Shown here: positions 40,304 through 49,552 of the stretch, in pieces | How positions within the stretch are numbered: position 1 is the stretch's first letter | Layout of the letters: each line of letters opens with the position of its first letter | Origin: Thermoleophilaceae bacterium | GTDB lineage: Bacteria; Actinomycetota; Thermoleophilia; Solirubrobacterales; Thermoleophilaceae | Reading direction: 5' to 3' | DNA length: 64,000 nt | Assembly: GCA_030447725.1 (NCBI GenBank) | Contig: JAUJOQ010000003.1 | Coordinates: forward strand, 1-64,000 | Translations under genes and position numbers: made by a program | Notes under the pieces: generated by a model | The model's database searches: none | The model's input: only the letters and a program-made list of their open reading frames with translations | What the model was told of the DNA's origin: nothing

Positions 40304-41608
40304 ATGACTGGCATCTTCGTCGCCTCGGCCCTTGTGATCGCCCTCGCTCTCCTCGCGCTGGTGATGCACCGGCGCGGACGACGCACCCACGCGACGGGTC
40401 CGGAAGCGCCGGGAGCTTCGCTCGTCACGACTCCAGGCGATTCGCCGACCTACCCCGTTGGGCCAGGCCCCGACGACCTCGTCCTCGTGCCCTTCCCGAA
40501 CGACACCGGGCAGGCTCTCGTCGTCGGTCCGGAAGACGCGCTCACGATCTTCGACCAGAGCGGCCTCACGAAACGCGACACGAGCGCAGGCTCCGGCCCG
40601 GTCCCGCAGCTCGTTCGCGATGCGATGGCAGCCCGCGCCCTGAACGCGACCGACCAATTCCAGCAAGGCGCCAACTCCGGTCGCATCGTCGCGCTGACCC
40701 CAGAGACGATGAAGCGTTGGGAGAAAGGCAGCCCTGTCTACGACAAGGCCGACAACCTCCTCGCGACTATCCGCGGCGAGAAGGGACAGTTCAGCACCCC
40801 GATGCACCTCGACAAGGCCGGCGCGCAGGTTGCCGCCGCATCCAACATGGCCACGCTCGCCGTGACCGCGGCGCTGAGCCAGCAACTCGAGGCGATCTCC
40901 GAGCAACTCCAAGAGATGAGCGAAACGCTCGAGGGCATGGTCAAGGACAAGGACCGCGAGCGCCTGTCCGATGCACTCGCCGCCAACGAGATCCTCTTCG
41001 AGATCGTAAAGAGCGTCCGTCGGCGCGGCATCACCCAAGCGGACTACGTGCAGCTCGCGAGCCTCAAGCATCGAGTGACATCTCTACAGATCGAAACGAC
41101 GGCCAAACTCGCTGAGATCACCCCGAACGGTGCCGCCAAAATCGGACGCAACAAGCGGCTCGAAGTGCTCGAGAGCCTCTACGCGAAGGAGCGCCTCGAG
41201 TACTGGTTGGCACTGCAGGTGCAAGCAGATCTCGCGCGGACTCGGTGCGATCTCCTCACGCTGCTTTGGGAACACCGTTCCCACCCTGAGACTGCTGCGG
41301 CCCTCAACCAGAACGTCGCCAACGCGATCAGATCGCGGCAGCTTCGCGCGGCCGAAGTCGGCGATGCGCTCCGCGTCCTGTCGGACCCGACCTCGCAGAC
41401 CCGGCTCGATCCGGTCCGCGTGATCTCACGCCATCGGCTCGGGCAAGCACAAGCCCAAATCGACGAGCTGCTGCTCACCCACGGCGACGCGTTCGCCGGC
41501 CCTGAACGGGACCCGCACACCGTCTCGCAAGCCGCGCTGGAGCCAGCCGGTACGGGTGCGCCCGCGACCGCTCTCCCCGCCGGCGGAGGCGACCCAAAGG
41601 CTCTCTGA
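40304..41608 (+). CDS. Membrane-anchored coiled-coil protein of unknown function
   Basis: 434 residues. The N-terminus is one membrane segment (GIFVASALVIALALLALVM, residues 3-21) followed by a basic stretch. The middle has a globular part with the segment MKRWEKGSPVYDKADNL. A second hydrophobic/amphipathic stretch (AGAQVAAASNMATLAVTAAL, ~185-205) leads into a long helix (SQQLEAISEQLQEMSETLEGMVKDKDRER) and more helical repeats to ~360. The tail is Pro/Ala-rich. The order 'MK-W-G..., membrane-like Ala/Met run, then coiled coil' resembles uncharacterised proteins I have seen in actinobacterial islands, but I cannot name the family. It sits alone between two IS110 elements. Confidence 0.65.
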   Translation: MTGIFVASALVIALALLALVMHRRGRRTHATGPEAPGASLVTTPGDSPTYPVGPGPDDLVLVPFPNDTGQALVVGPEDALTIFDQSGLTKRDTSAGSGPVPQLVRDAMAARALNATDQFQQGANSGRIVALTPETMKRWEKGSPVYDKADNLLATIRGEKGQFSTPMHLDKAGAQVAAASNMATLAVTAALSQQLEAISEQLQEMSETLEGMVKDKDRERLSDALAANEILFEIVKSVRRRGITQADYVQLASLKHRVTSLQIETTAKLAEITPNGAAKIGRNKRLEVLESLYAKERLEYWLALQVQADLARTRCDLLTLLWEHRSHPETAAALNQNVANAIRSRQLRAAEVGDALRVLSDPTSQTRLDPVRVISRHRLGQAQAQIDELLLTHGDAFAGPERDPHTVSQAALEPAGTGAPATALPAGGGDPKAL

Positions 41609-41727
41609 TTCTGTTCCGTGGATGCAGCTGCACTCAGGTCAGACCGTCGGAGGTTCCGTGGAGCGGGACGCCCTCGCGTCCCCTAAACAGCGTCTCCAGG
41701 GCGCGAGCCCAGGCGCTTCCGCTTTTG

Positions 41728-43260
41728 CGACGGATGAAAGTCAAGTCGGGTTGTCTTTTTGGGCGGCTCCTTGTAAGAGTTTGTGTGGCGCGGGCGACGA
41801 CGAGCTAAAGCGCAGGGTTTGGGACTGATGCCTTGCCGCGCTGCTTGCCGCTTTGACGGCCTTGTGATGCGCGTCCCGGTGTCGCGTCCGCGCTTTTCTT
41901 TGCCGCTGCCTGCCAGTCGGCGACGGTGCGCTTGTAGGCGAGCTCGCCTTGGCGGGCGAGGTCCTGCTCTGCTTTGCGCAGCGCCTTGTTCGTCGACCAG
42001 ATCCCCGGCTCGACGTCGCCGCGCTGGGCGCCGGCTGTGAGCTCGAGCCGGCGGAGCTTCTTCTTGGTCAGCGACGGCTGCTGGTAGGCGTAGTCCTCTT
42101 CGCGGGTGAGCAGGCACCAGAACAGGCAGGCGAGCTTGCGCGCTGCGGCGACGATCGCGGCCTGGTGGCCGCGGCGGGCTCGGATCCGCTCGTAGAACGC
42201 GTGGATTGGGCCCGGTTGGCGGACGACCGACCAGCTCGCCTCGACGAGCACGTGGCGGGCAGACGCCGACCCTTGCTTTGAGATCCGCGCCCGGCTCGCT
42301 GCGGTAGTTCCGGACTGGCGGACCTTCGGGTCGAGCCCGAGATAGCCGACCAGCTTCTTGCGATCACCAAAGCGGCCGATGTCGCCGATCGCCGCCATGA
42401 ACGTCGCCGCGCAGATCACGTTCACCCCCGGCACCGTCATCAGCCTGCGGATCTCCGCTGAGCGCAGTGCGTCGGCGGCGATCACCCGCTCGACGGCAGC
42501 GATCTCCTGCTCGCAGAACTCGATCTGGCGCATGCACCCGTCGACGGTCTCGCGCTCGTGCCCAGGCAGCTCGAGCTCGGCCAGCCAACGGCGGCCCTCG
42601 AGCCCGAACAGGTCACTGACCGCAGGCTTTGCGATCAGCCGGCGCATCAACGCCGCGTGGATCTCATTCTTGGCCTTCGTCCTGACGCGCACCAGCTGGC
42701 TGCGCCGCTGCAGACGCCGGCGCATCGCCCGCGTCTGATCATCAGGCACCCAGACCCCGTCCAGCGACCCGGCGGCCAACAGCTTCGCCAGCGCGCGCGC
42801 GTCGAGCCGGTCGGTCTTCGCCCGCGCCGCCCGGATCCCCGTGTCAGCCGGGGAGACGACCACCACCTGGGCGACATGCCCCCTGATGATCCGCGCGACC
42901 TCCCACGCGTTCCCGCTCACCTCGAGAGCCACCCGATCATCCGGCGCAAGGCTCGCCGCGAACAACTCGAGCGTCTCCGGCGTCATCGCGATCCGGCCCG
43001 CCGACCTGACCGCGCCCGCCTCGGCGATCGCGACCTCACAGAAGTCGCGATGAATGTCGAGACCGATCGATCTCACCCTCCACCTCCTCCTCGTTGACTC
43101 AAAGCGGAGAACCGGTGGACAACGACATCGACGGATCCGTGCTCACAGCACAACCGGGCCGGTCGCAGGGGCGGCCACTGAAAAGCCGGGCTCAAAGCCC
43201 ATCGCGCAAAAAACGGCCTGTCCAGCCTGCGTTCTCCAAGAAGCCCCTGTCCCAGTCAGC
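41728..43260 (-). mobile_element. IS110-family element, copy 2 (apparently intact)
   Basis: About 1.53 kb, bounded by the same left and right end strings as copy 1. It encodes one intact leftward transposase. The inner end sequences diverge from copy 1 (for example CTTTTTGGGCGGCTCC replaces part of the left end), and the proteins differ at many positions, so these are two related IS types rather than recent duplicates. Confidence 0.82.
41805..43076 (-). CDS. IS110 family transposase
   Basis: 423 residues starting MRSIGLDIHRDFCEVAI. The N-terminal RuvC-like domain has D7, VALEVSGNAWEV and KTDRLDARALAKLL. The central helical region is followed by the transposase-20 domain (RRLMTVPGVNVICAATFMAAIGDIGRF, LDPKVRQSGTT). 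The enzyme catalyses excision and insertion with a DEDD plus serine mechanism guided, in the IS110 family, by a bridge RNA from the element's ends. The long 77-base and ~180-base non-coding ends here would be where such an RNA lies (inference). Confidence 0.9.
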   Translation of the reverse strand: MRSIGLDIHRDFCEVAIAEAGAVRSAGRIAMTPETLELFAASLAPDDRVALEVSGNAWEVARIIRGHVAQVVVVSPADTGIRAARAKTDRLDARALAKLLAAGSLDGVWVPDDQTRAMRRRLQRRSQLVRVRTKAKNEIHAALMRRLIAKPAVSDLFGLEGRRWLAELELPGHERETVDGCMRQIEFCEQEIAAVERVIAADALRSAEIRRLMTVPGVNVICAATFMAAIGDIGRFGDRKKLVGYLGLDPKVRQSGTTAASRARISKQGSASARHVLVEASWSVVRQPGPIHAFYERIRARRGHQAAIVAAARKLACLFWCLLTREEDYAYQQPSLTKKKLRRLELTAGAQRGDVEPGIWSTNKALRKAEQDLARQGELAYKRTVADWQAAAKKSADATPGRASQGRQSGKQRGKASVPNPAL

Positions 43261-43417
43261 CGACCGTATGGCCGACCCCGGACAAGAAACCTCAAGACCG
43301 CTGTCAAGCCCGGTTGAAAACTGACCCCTTTCTGCCGGTTGAAAATTGACCCCTCTGGAGTTGAGTAGGGCGCCCGCGTAGCGAAGCCCGTAGGGCGAGC
43401 GCAGCGGGCGCCGGCGA

Positions 43418-44176
43418 TCAGTCCCGGGGTGGCGGTGAGCCCAGGTCCTTGTCGCGAAGCCGGTAGGAGTCGCCCTTCAAGGAGAGGATCTCGGCGTGGT
43501 GGACGAGCCGGTCGATCATCGCCGTGGCGGTGACCTCGTCGCCGAAGATCTCCCCCCAGGCCGAGAACGGCTTGTTCGAGGTGACGATCATCGAGGCGCG
43601 CTCGTAGCGCGCCGAGACCAGGCTGAACATCAGGTTGGCCGCCTCGGGGTCGAAGGGTATGTAGCCGACCTCGTCGACGACGATCAAAGGGACGAAAGAA
43701 AGGCGACGCAGCTCGGCCTCGAGTCCGCCCTGGCGCTTCGCCTCGCCGAGCTTCGCCACCCACTCGGTCGCGGTCGCGAAGGCGACCCGTTGGCCGGCGA
43801 GGCAGGCGCGGATCCCGAGCGCGATCGCGAGGTGCGTCTTGCCGGTCCCCGGCGGGCCGAGCATGACCACGTTCTCCCTGGCATGGAGGAAGTCGAGCTG
43901 GCCGAGGTGCTCGACCACCTGCTTCCGGACCGAGCGCTGGAAGGTGAAGTCGAACTCCTCGAGCGTCTTGCGGGCCCGAAAGCGAGCCGCCTTGATCCGG
44001 TTCTCGCCGCCGTGGCTCTCGCGCGAGGCGACTTGCGAGGAGAGCAGCGCCTCGGCGAAGCGCTCATAGCTCCAGCTCTCCTCGCGCGCCCGCTCGGCGA
44101 GCTTCGGCATCGCCCTCGCCGCCGCTGGCGCCTTCAGGGTGCGGAACAGGTGCGTGAGCTCCGAGGTCTTGGTCAT
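43418..44176 (-). CDS. istB: IS21 helper ATPase IstB
   Basis: 252 residues. Walker A is GPPGTGKT at 107-114, Walker B is LIVVDEVGYIPF near 163, and the sensor segment is MIVTSNKPFSAWGEIF. It is an AAA+ ATPase of the DnaC/DnaA-like clade that selects target DNA and activates IstA. Start overlaps the istA stop (ATGA). Confidence 0.93.
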   Translation of the reverse strand: MTKTSELTHLFRTLKAPAAARAMPKLAERAREESWSYERFAEALLSSQVASRESHGGENRIKAARFRARKTLEEFDFTFQRSVRKQVVEHLGQLDFLHARENVVMLGPPGTGKTHLAIALGIRACLAGQRVAFATATEWVAKLGEAKRQGGLEAELRRLSFVPLIVVDEVGYIPFDPEAANLMFSLVSARYERASMIVTSNKPFSAWGEIFGDEVTATAMIDRLVHHAEILSLKGDSYRLRDKDLGSPPPRD

Positions 44177-45429
44177 GCCGGGATCAACTGGTCGTAGCGG
44201 GCCAGGGGACGGATCTCGACCTCGGGCTCGGATCGACGTCGCTTGCGCTCGCCGCGCAGCTCCTCGAGCGCCTGCTGGTGGGCCGGGTCGGTGAAGGTGA
44301 GCCCGCCAGCGAACAGGCGCCGGTGGCGGCAGGCGAGCTCGCCGGTGTCGAGTGCTACCGCCGTGATCTCGGCCTGGCCGGCGCGGACCTCGACCCGCCT
44401 TCCGACCAGCCGTGGGTCGAGCGAGTAGTCGTTTCGGTCAAAGCGCAGGTAGGGCTGAGCGGGGACGCGGACCACCCAGCGCCGATCGGCGTCGGGCATC
44501 GGCCCGGGCAGCGAGCGCATCCGCTCGCGCTCTTCGGCGAGGCGCTCGGAGATGACGGCCCGGGTGGTGCGGTGCTTGCGGGCGTTGATCCGATCCGACC
44601 AGTCGTCGAGCTGGGCCTGGAAGTCGAGCGGGTTGGCGAAGCGCCGGCCGGCCTCGAAGTTGCCGTGGACGAAGCGGTGGTCGCGCTCGAGCGATCCCTT
44701 GGCCTGGCAGTCACCGGGATCGAGGATGATCCAACCGACCGAGAGCTGGCCGCAGAAGGCCGCGAAGGGCTCTGTCGGCCGTCCCTTGGGCGCGATCGCG
44801 CCCTCGCGGTCCCAGACGACCTTTGACGGCAGGGCCCCGAGGCGCTCGAGGCAGCGTCCCATCCCCCAGGCGATATCCGAGAACTCCTTGGAGAAGACGA
44901 GCGCGCCGGCGAAGGTGCGCGAGTAGGGCAGCTTGCAGGTGACCAGGTAGCCGCGCCGGGTCTGGCCCCAGCCGACGGGGATCTCGCGCAGCGGCTCGCA
45001 GAGGTCGAACTGCGCCAGCTCGCCCGGTCGATAGACGGTGCGCTGGAAGCTGCGCGGCGGCGGCAGGTAGCGCGGGCGGAGCTCGCGCAAGCGGTCGTCG
45101 AGGATCGTCTTGGCGCCGTCATAGCCGAGCTCGGTGATCTCCTCGAGGATGCGAATGCCCGAGAGGCTCGGCTCGTCTTCGAGCAGCTCGCAGATCCTCC
45201 AGACGAACGGGTCGACCTTCGACGGGCGCCTCGGCCGCGGGCCATAGGTAGGCGGCTCGGGGCTGCGAAGCGCAGCGCGGATCGTGTTGCGCGAGTGACC
45301 GGTGCGCCTTGCGATCTCCTTGATCGACAACCCCCGGACCGTCCTCATCGCCCTGACCTCGGCCCACTCCTGCACGCAAACCACCCTCTGCCTCCCCGAC
45401 TCGATCGCTGATCGAGCCAGGCTCGGCAT
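44173..45429 (-). CDS. istA: IS21 transposase IstA
   Basis: 418 residues. An N-terminal helix-turn-helix (GLSIKEIARRTGHSRNTIRAAL, 33-54) is followed by the DDE integrase core with D142 (AQFDLCEP), D207 (VVWDREG) and E248 (GSLERDHRF). A C-terminal beta-barrel part holds the FDRNDYSLDPRLVGRRVEVR segment. Intact, so with IstB and both ends present the element may be active. Confidence 0.93.
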   Translation of the reverse strand: MPSLARSAIESGRQRVVCVQEWAEVRAMRTVRGLSIKEIARRTGHSRNTIRAALRSPEPPTYGPRPRRPSKVDPFVWRICELLEDEPSLSGIRILEEITELGYDGAKTILDDRLRELRPRYLPPPRSFQRTVYRPGELAQFDLCEPLREIPVGWGQTRRGYLVTCKLPYSRTFAGALVFSKEFSDIAWGMGRCLERLGALPSKVVWDREGAIAPKGRPTEPFAAFCGQLSVGWIILDPGDCQAKGSLERDHRFVHGNFEAGRRFANPLDFQAQLDDWSDRINARKHRTTRAVISERLAEERERMRSLPGPMPDADRRWVVRVPAQPYLRFDRNDYSLDPRLVGRRVEVRAGQAEITAVALDTGELACRHRRLFAGGLTFTDPAHQQALEELRGERKRRRSEPEVEIRPLARYDQLIPA

Positions 45430-45618
45430 CCCCTCGGACGCTCTCGCCGCCGTCCGGGGGGTCAGTTCTGGACCGGCGAGAGGGGGTCAGTATTCAGGCG
45501 GTGCCCACAACCGCAGTTTCATGCCCCGAGAAGCAGCGGCGGGTCCGCGAACGGCCCCAGGGGGGTAGGTGGTCGCCGAACCCTCACCGCCCTTTCTCTT
45601 GCGGACTCGGCTAGTCCT

Positions 45619-45893
45619 CTACCGCTCCGCGAGGGCGAACAGCAACGGCCACGCCCCCCCGGCGAGACACACGCCCACCAGCGACGTGATGACAGTCCGC
45701 CGGGAAGGACCACTTGACCGAACGACGGCGACGAAGGCAAGGATCGCGCCGACGAAGCGAGGCCAACAACCGCCCAGGCGCCGTCAACAGTCACGCCCTT
45801 GCCTTCCGGGCCCACCGCCACAGCCAGGAGAAGAGCGCCGGAGCTGAGGCACCCGAACACAAGCGATGCAGCCGCGACAATACGAACACCCAC
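45619..45893 (-). pseudogene. Small membrane protein gene, frameshifted
   Basis: The first frame from GTG at 45893 reads IVAAASLVFGCLSSGALLLAVAVGP and GAWAVVGLAS. Near 45750 a slip of one base leads to FVGAILAFVAVV and TVITSLVGVCLAGGAWPLL, ending at a TAG at 45619. The rebuilt protein has about 90 residues and three membrane segments; no family is recognised. Confidence 0.6.
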
Positions 45894-46109
45894 CTGCCCA
45901 GCCTACGCAAGCCACGGTGGTAGGCCAAGCGAAGACTAACGGGTGCCTGCGGCCCGCCCGCACTCAACTGATGACTTTGACGACCACATCCACCACCGCT
46001 TTGCGCGAGACGCGGCGACGAGCTGCAACGAGCGCTTCCGAGCGCTGGGCATCTGATCGGTCGTGGTCAGTCGTGTCCCATATGTTCTCCCTTGTTGGTG
46101 ACTGTTCTG

Positions 46110-46335
46110 GAGGGACGAGACCCCGCGAGACGGCCCGATGGGGCAAGCTCTACGCGGGGCGCTCGTCGGTCGAGCGGGAGTTCGGACGGCTGAAGCACGA
46201 ATGGGCGCTCGCCCTTCTTCGCATCTGTCGCCTGGACCGGCTACGGCTACCCCCGCCTGACCATCCTCGTCAAGCTCTTCTGCGCGCTCTCCCGAGCGCG
46301 AGCCGCTTCTGTCTCAGAGCAGCAATCGAATAGGG
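46110..46335 (+). pseudogene. Transposase C-terminal remnant (DDE, IS5/IS1182-like)
   Basis: One frame reads WGKLYAGRSSVEREFGRLKHEWAL; after a slip near 46250 another reads LTILVKLFCALSRARAA. Together these match the last ~75 residues of DDE transposases (the R-S-x-VEREFGRLK helix with the catalytic Glu, and the terminal L-ILxKLxCALxRAR). Everything upstream is missing. It is unrelated to the two IS1182 copies in this window and marks an older insertion. Confidence 0.75.
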
Positions 46336-46348
46336 TCGATCGACTTCG

Positions 46349-46699
46349 ATGCGCTGGCTTGCGGTTCTTCTCCTATTGCTTTTCACAAGCTGCGGCGGGG
46401 ATGAGCCGCCGTCCATTGCGACGGTCAAGAGCTGCCTCGAAGGGAAGGGGCTGCGGGTCACCGGCGGAGCGGGCAAGCCTGCTCCTGGCGATACGGATGC
46501 ACCAGATCGCGGCGAGCTTGTTACCGCTGGCGCTTTCATCGCCTTCTACTCGTCAAACGAGCTTGCCGACAAGCTGGCAACGGGGGTAGAAGCCAACGCG
46601 AAGCGCATCAAGGCGACCGTCGAGCGGGAGGGCGAGGTCACCGTCATCTACACCGATGCGCGAGCGAGGGACGAAATCGAATCCTGCCTGGATTCATGA
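46349..46699 (+). CDS. Small lipoprotein
   Basis: 116 residues. A short signal (LAVLLLLLFTSC) gives a lipobox with Cys 15. The mature domain has two cysteines (KSCLEGKG and ESCLDS) that could form a disulfide, and alternating strands and helices (FIAFYSSNELADKLA, GEVTVIYTDARARDEI). No family name. It starts 13 bases after the transposase remnant and seems intact. Confidence 0.72.
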   Translation: MRWLAVLLLLLFTSCGGDEPPSIATVKSCLEGKGLRVTGGAGKPAPGDTDAPDRGELVTAGAFIAFYSSNELADKLATGVEANAKRIKATVEREGEVTVIYTDARARDEIESCLDS

Positions 46700-46837
46700 C
46701 GGCTCGACGTCGCGGTGGGCAAGCGGCCACGACCGCTTTTCGCTGCGCAAAGCAGCACTCGTGTCGGAGGTGCTCCCCTCGCATGAACGCAGCAGTCCGT
46801 AATCGGCCTCGTCGACGATGTGATCCAGAAGGTGCGG

Positions 46838-47436
46838 CTAGCTCGGCGTGGCCTCCGGAAGGTCGCGGTTGAGAAGGCCCGCAGCTTCGAGAACCTTCAT
46901 CGTCACTAGAACCGGGTTGTCCCGGTACTGCTTGTGCGCCGACGCAGCACGAACCTTCCCGACGACTTCGTCGAGTCCGAAAACCTCGATGGGCCCGCTG
47001 CCGGCGCGTTGCTTCGCTGCCCACGCTCGTATGCGTGTTTCATGGGTGCGCTTCGTCGGCGCTGCGAAGCGGCCGACATACAGGCGTAGCTGTACGTCCC
47101 GCTTCTTGTAGCCGTAGCGCTTCGCCGCCTCGGCAATAACTTGGTCTCGAATCGTGCGGTCGTGAGCAGCAGATAGAGCTTGCCGCCCCGCTCGTTCGTG
47201 GTCTCGCCAGTAACGTGATCGGCAACCACACCTCGTGATCCGAAGAAGGACTTGACGGTCGCGAGGACCAGCCGGTCCGCGCGGGCGGCTACAAGGTCGA
47301 CCTCGTAGCCGTGGGTCTGCATCTCCTTGTAGGCCGCTTTGCGGGTCTGAAGCTGGACCGGAAACTTCACTGCCTCGGAAACGACGAAACCTTCCCGTTC
47401 GAGGGCCAGGGCGACGAACGACTCGAACGCCTCCAC
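46838..47436 (-). pseudogene. PD-(D/E)XK nuclease-like gene, one frameshift
   Basis: Starts at GTG 47436, 2 bases after the upstream stop (VEAFESFVALALEREGFVV). The nuclease-like core is YEVDLVAARADRLVLATVK, where D and the final T-V-K stand for the usual D...E-x-K. Near 47165 the frame slips by one base: GGKLYLLLT is continued by RDQVIAEAAKRYGYKKRD, RLYVGRFAAPTKRTHE and VLVTMKVLEAAGLLNRDL in another frame, ending at TAG 46838. The rebuilt ~200-residue protein matches a family I recall from actinobacteria. Function is unknown; a defence role is possible given the neighbour. The slip could be a read error. Confidence 0.7.
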
Positions 47437-47438
47437 GG

Positions 47439-48569
47439 CTACGACCCCGCCGTGGCGGCGGCCGCTCGGGATTGCTCGAACGCCCAGTCGAAGACCGCGA
47501 GTACCTGGTTCAGCGTGTCGTCTTGAACGAGTGCAGCGAGTGGGATGCGCGGCCTCCGCTCGACGGCGTCCGGCGGCAAATCGACGTTCGGGATCGCGTC
47601 GAGCCGTTGCCGTAGTTGCTCGCGGCGTTCCGGCACGTCGAACGGTGGCCGCCTCTTGATGAACTGGAACTGCACTTCGAGGCCGCCGTAGGTGTAGAGC
47701 GCGAACGGGAACAGGTACGCGTTTCCCTTGTAGAGCCCGGCCTGGAACGAGCCGTCCTTCTTGCCGCTGCCGTAATACGGACGAAGGTCGTCGTGGCTGT
47801 CGACCCACTCGAATATCCGGCGCGCCACGGCCGCCTCACCTGGGCCGCGTCGCATCTCAAGTTCAGCGAGTAGCGAGTCGCGGTCCCATGCTCTTCCCTC
47901 AGGCTTGTGCTTGGCCTGGCGCGCGGCTTCAGTCTGACCAACTACGCGCGGAACGATTGTCTGTTGCGTGTGCGCTTCGTCGACGTACTGCTTAACCTCG
48001 ATGGCGAGAACCTCAGTCTCTCCCATCTGACCGTTCAGGAACTCGACGATCCGTCGCAGGCGCGGCGGAATCGCGTCCGCCACGAAGACGAGTCGCAGCT
48101 TGCCCGCCGCCAGGTTCGTTCCAACCGTTTCCCAGTAGGCATCGGTGTCTTGCACTCCCGGGAAGGCTTCGCGGAGGGCCTCGTCAGGGTCGGCTGCCCT
48201 CTGCTCGCATCGCGCGGCGAACCATGCGCGGAGGGCGTCGACGTTCCAGTACGAAGCCGCGTTGGCGGCGTAGTCGAGCATCTGCCCGACGACCTCTCGC
48301 CGGATGCGTGTGTCGGAGCTTCGCTTGACTTCGACGAACGTCGGCACGGCATCCTGATCCAGATACAGATGGTCGAGCGTCATCCGACGGCCCGGTTCTT
48401 CCTCATCTGCGAGGGACGCCTCCTGCTTCACCAGTAGCCACGCGTCGCGCCCTTCCCCACCGCCATCCCCGACGAGAATCTCGGGGTGCTCGGCGATCAG
48501 GTTCTGGAGCACCGGCTCCGTCTCGTACGGCTCCTCTCGCAGCGGAATGAAACTGTCGCCATGCCGCAT
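47439..48569 (-). CDS. PD-(D/E)XK nuclease-like protein
   Basis: 376 residues from the ATG at 48569 (MRHGDSFIPLREEPYETE), preferred because GGGAGGGG lies 5 bases upstream; the frame is open to 48635. Near the N-terminus is a helix with E-x-VLQNLIAEHPEIL, then the nuclease core: Asp in TLDHLYLDQD and E-V-K in PTFVEVKRSSD, followed by GQMLDYAANA. This is the layout of RecB/NucS-like endonucleases. The second half (~200-376) is a separate domain with YYGSGKKDGSF and an aromatic-rich strand region. It is coupled to the 46838 gene. Role unproven; a restriction-like or repair nuclease is plausible. Confidence 0.75.
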   Translation of the reverse strand: MRHGDSFIPLREEPYETEPVLQNLIAEHPEILVGDGGGEGRDAWLLVKQEASLADEEEPGRRMTLDHLYLDQDAVPTFVEVKRSSDTRIRREVVGQMLDYAANAASYWNVDALRAWFAARCEQRAADPDEALREAFPGVQDTDAYWETVGTNLAAGKLRLVFVADAIPPRLRRIVEFLNGQMGETEVLAIEVKQYVDEAHTQQTIVPRVVGQTEAARQAKHKPEGRAWDRDSLLAELEMRRGPGEAAVARRIFEWVDSHDDLRPYYGSGKKDGSFQAGLYKGNAYLFPFALYTYGGLEVQFQFIKRRPPFDVPERREQLRQRLDAIPNVDLPPDAVERRPRIPLAALVQDDTLNQVLAVFDWAFEQSRAAAATAGS

Positions 48570-48825
48570 AAAGACCCCTCCCACCGGGGACACGCTAGCC
48601 CTTTTCAGCGGTGCCGGCTTCCCAGCATCGGCCATAGCGGCTGCACCCCAAGCCCCCCGCAGCGCCGACTACCTGACCGCGGCGCCTGCGACCCGGCCGG
48701 TCGGCCGCGTATCGGATCGCTCGAATACTCCGGGCTTGTTCAACGAGCCCAAGGAGGGGTCATGTCCGAACTGCAGGGCGGGTGGCCGCAACTCGCGCAC
48801 AGCGATATGCCACGCCCGGAGGCGT

Positions 48826-49416
48826 CTAGGACGCGAACCGACGCATCAGTGCTGCCACTTCGGCGGGCACGCCCCCCTGGTCCGCCAGATGCTCGGCGAC
48901 GCTCACGCGGTCTTCCATGGACTTGTTCTGCGACAGCTTGAAACGTCCCTCGATGTGGTCCACGAGCACCTCGAAGGCTCTGATGCCCGGCAGCAGCTTG
49001 GTCGTAGTTGACGCCATCGGGCCCGTCGGGTCGTCGCCATGCTCGCGCACCGTCTCTTCAAGGACCCAGCGAGCCTCCTGTTCTGAAGACGCCCGAACTT
49101 GTCCGGTGACCGCGACCTGCACGTAGTTCCACGTAGGCACTTGACCGTCGTCGGCGTACCAGGTCGGCGACACATAGGCGTGAGGCCCGTCGAACAGGCA
49201 CAGCACGGTTGCATTGGTTTGCAGTGCCTTGGCGTGCGGGTTCGCCGCCGCGAGGTGCATCCAGAGCCGGCCGTCGCGGCGCAAGAAGGGCACCCACGTG
49301 GCCAAAGGCGCTCCGCCCTCAGGGTTCGAGCTGATGACGTTGGCGAACGACCATTGCTCCACCGCCCCCCACAGAACCGCCGGGTCCTCTTGACGCTGGT
49401 ATGAAGGGACGAACAC
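48826..49416 (-). CDS. PaiB-family FMN-binding protein
   Basis: 196 residues from GTG. Family motifs: FVPSYQRQEDPAVLWGAVEQW at the start, LATWVPFLRR, LWMHLAAANPHAKAL, and YVSPTWYADDGQVPTWNYVQVAVTG in the middle, which forms the split-barrel flavin site. PaiB proteins were first described as negative regulators of sporulation and protease genes in Bacillus, but biochemically look like flavin-binding split-barrel proteins. No regulatory partner is adjacent. Confidence 0.9.
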   Translation of the reverse strand: MFVPSYQRQEDPAVLWGAVEQWSFANVISSNPEGGAPLATWVPFLRRDGRLWMHLAAANPHAKALQTNATVLCLFDGPHAYVSPTWYADDGQVPTWNYVQVAVTGQVRASSEQEARWVLEETVREHGDDPTGPMASTTTKLLPGIRAFEVLVDHIEGRFKLSQNKSMEDRVSVAEHLADQGGVPAEVAALMRRFAS

Positions 49417-49552
49417 CGCCCGCAGCTTACGGACGGGCCCGACAGGCCCGCGCCCCTGCGCCAGCAGCCGGGGCCTTCGCCAGCCCCGAACTCGGTTACT
49501 ACCTCACTGCCGGTCGGTGCGCGGGGCTCCGTCCTTCACAACGGAACCGCAA

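Larger units (their letters stand above)
43315..45496 (-). mobile_element. IS21-family element
   Basis: About 2.18 kb. The ends are imperfect inverted repeats, each with two TGACCCC boxes: left TTGAAAACTGACCCC and TTGAAAATTGACCCC; right, read inward, TGAATACTGACCCCC and AGAACTGACCCCC, with a shared CCGGT between the boxes. It contains istB and istA read leftwards with a 4-base overlap. It abuts IS110 copy 2 with ~55 bases between them. Flanking direct repeats were not confirmed. Confidence 0.85.
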
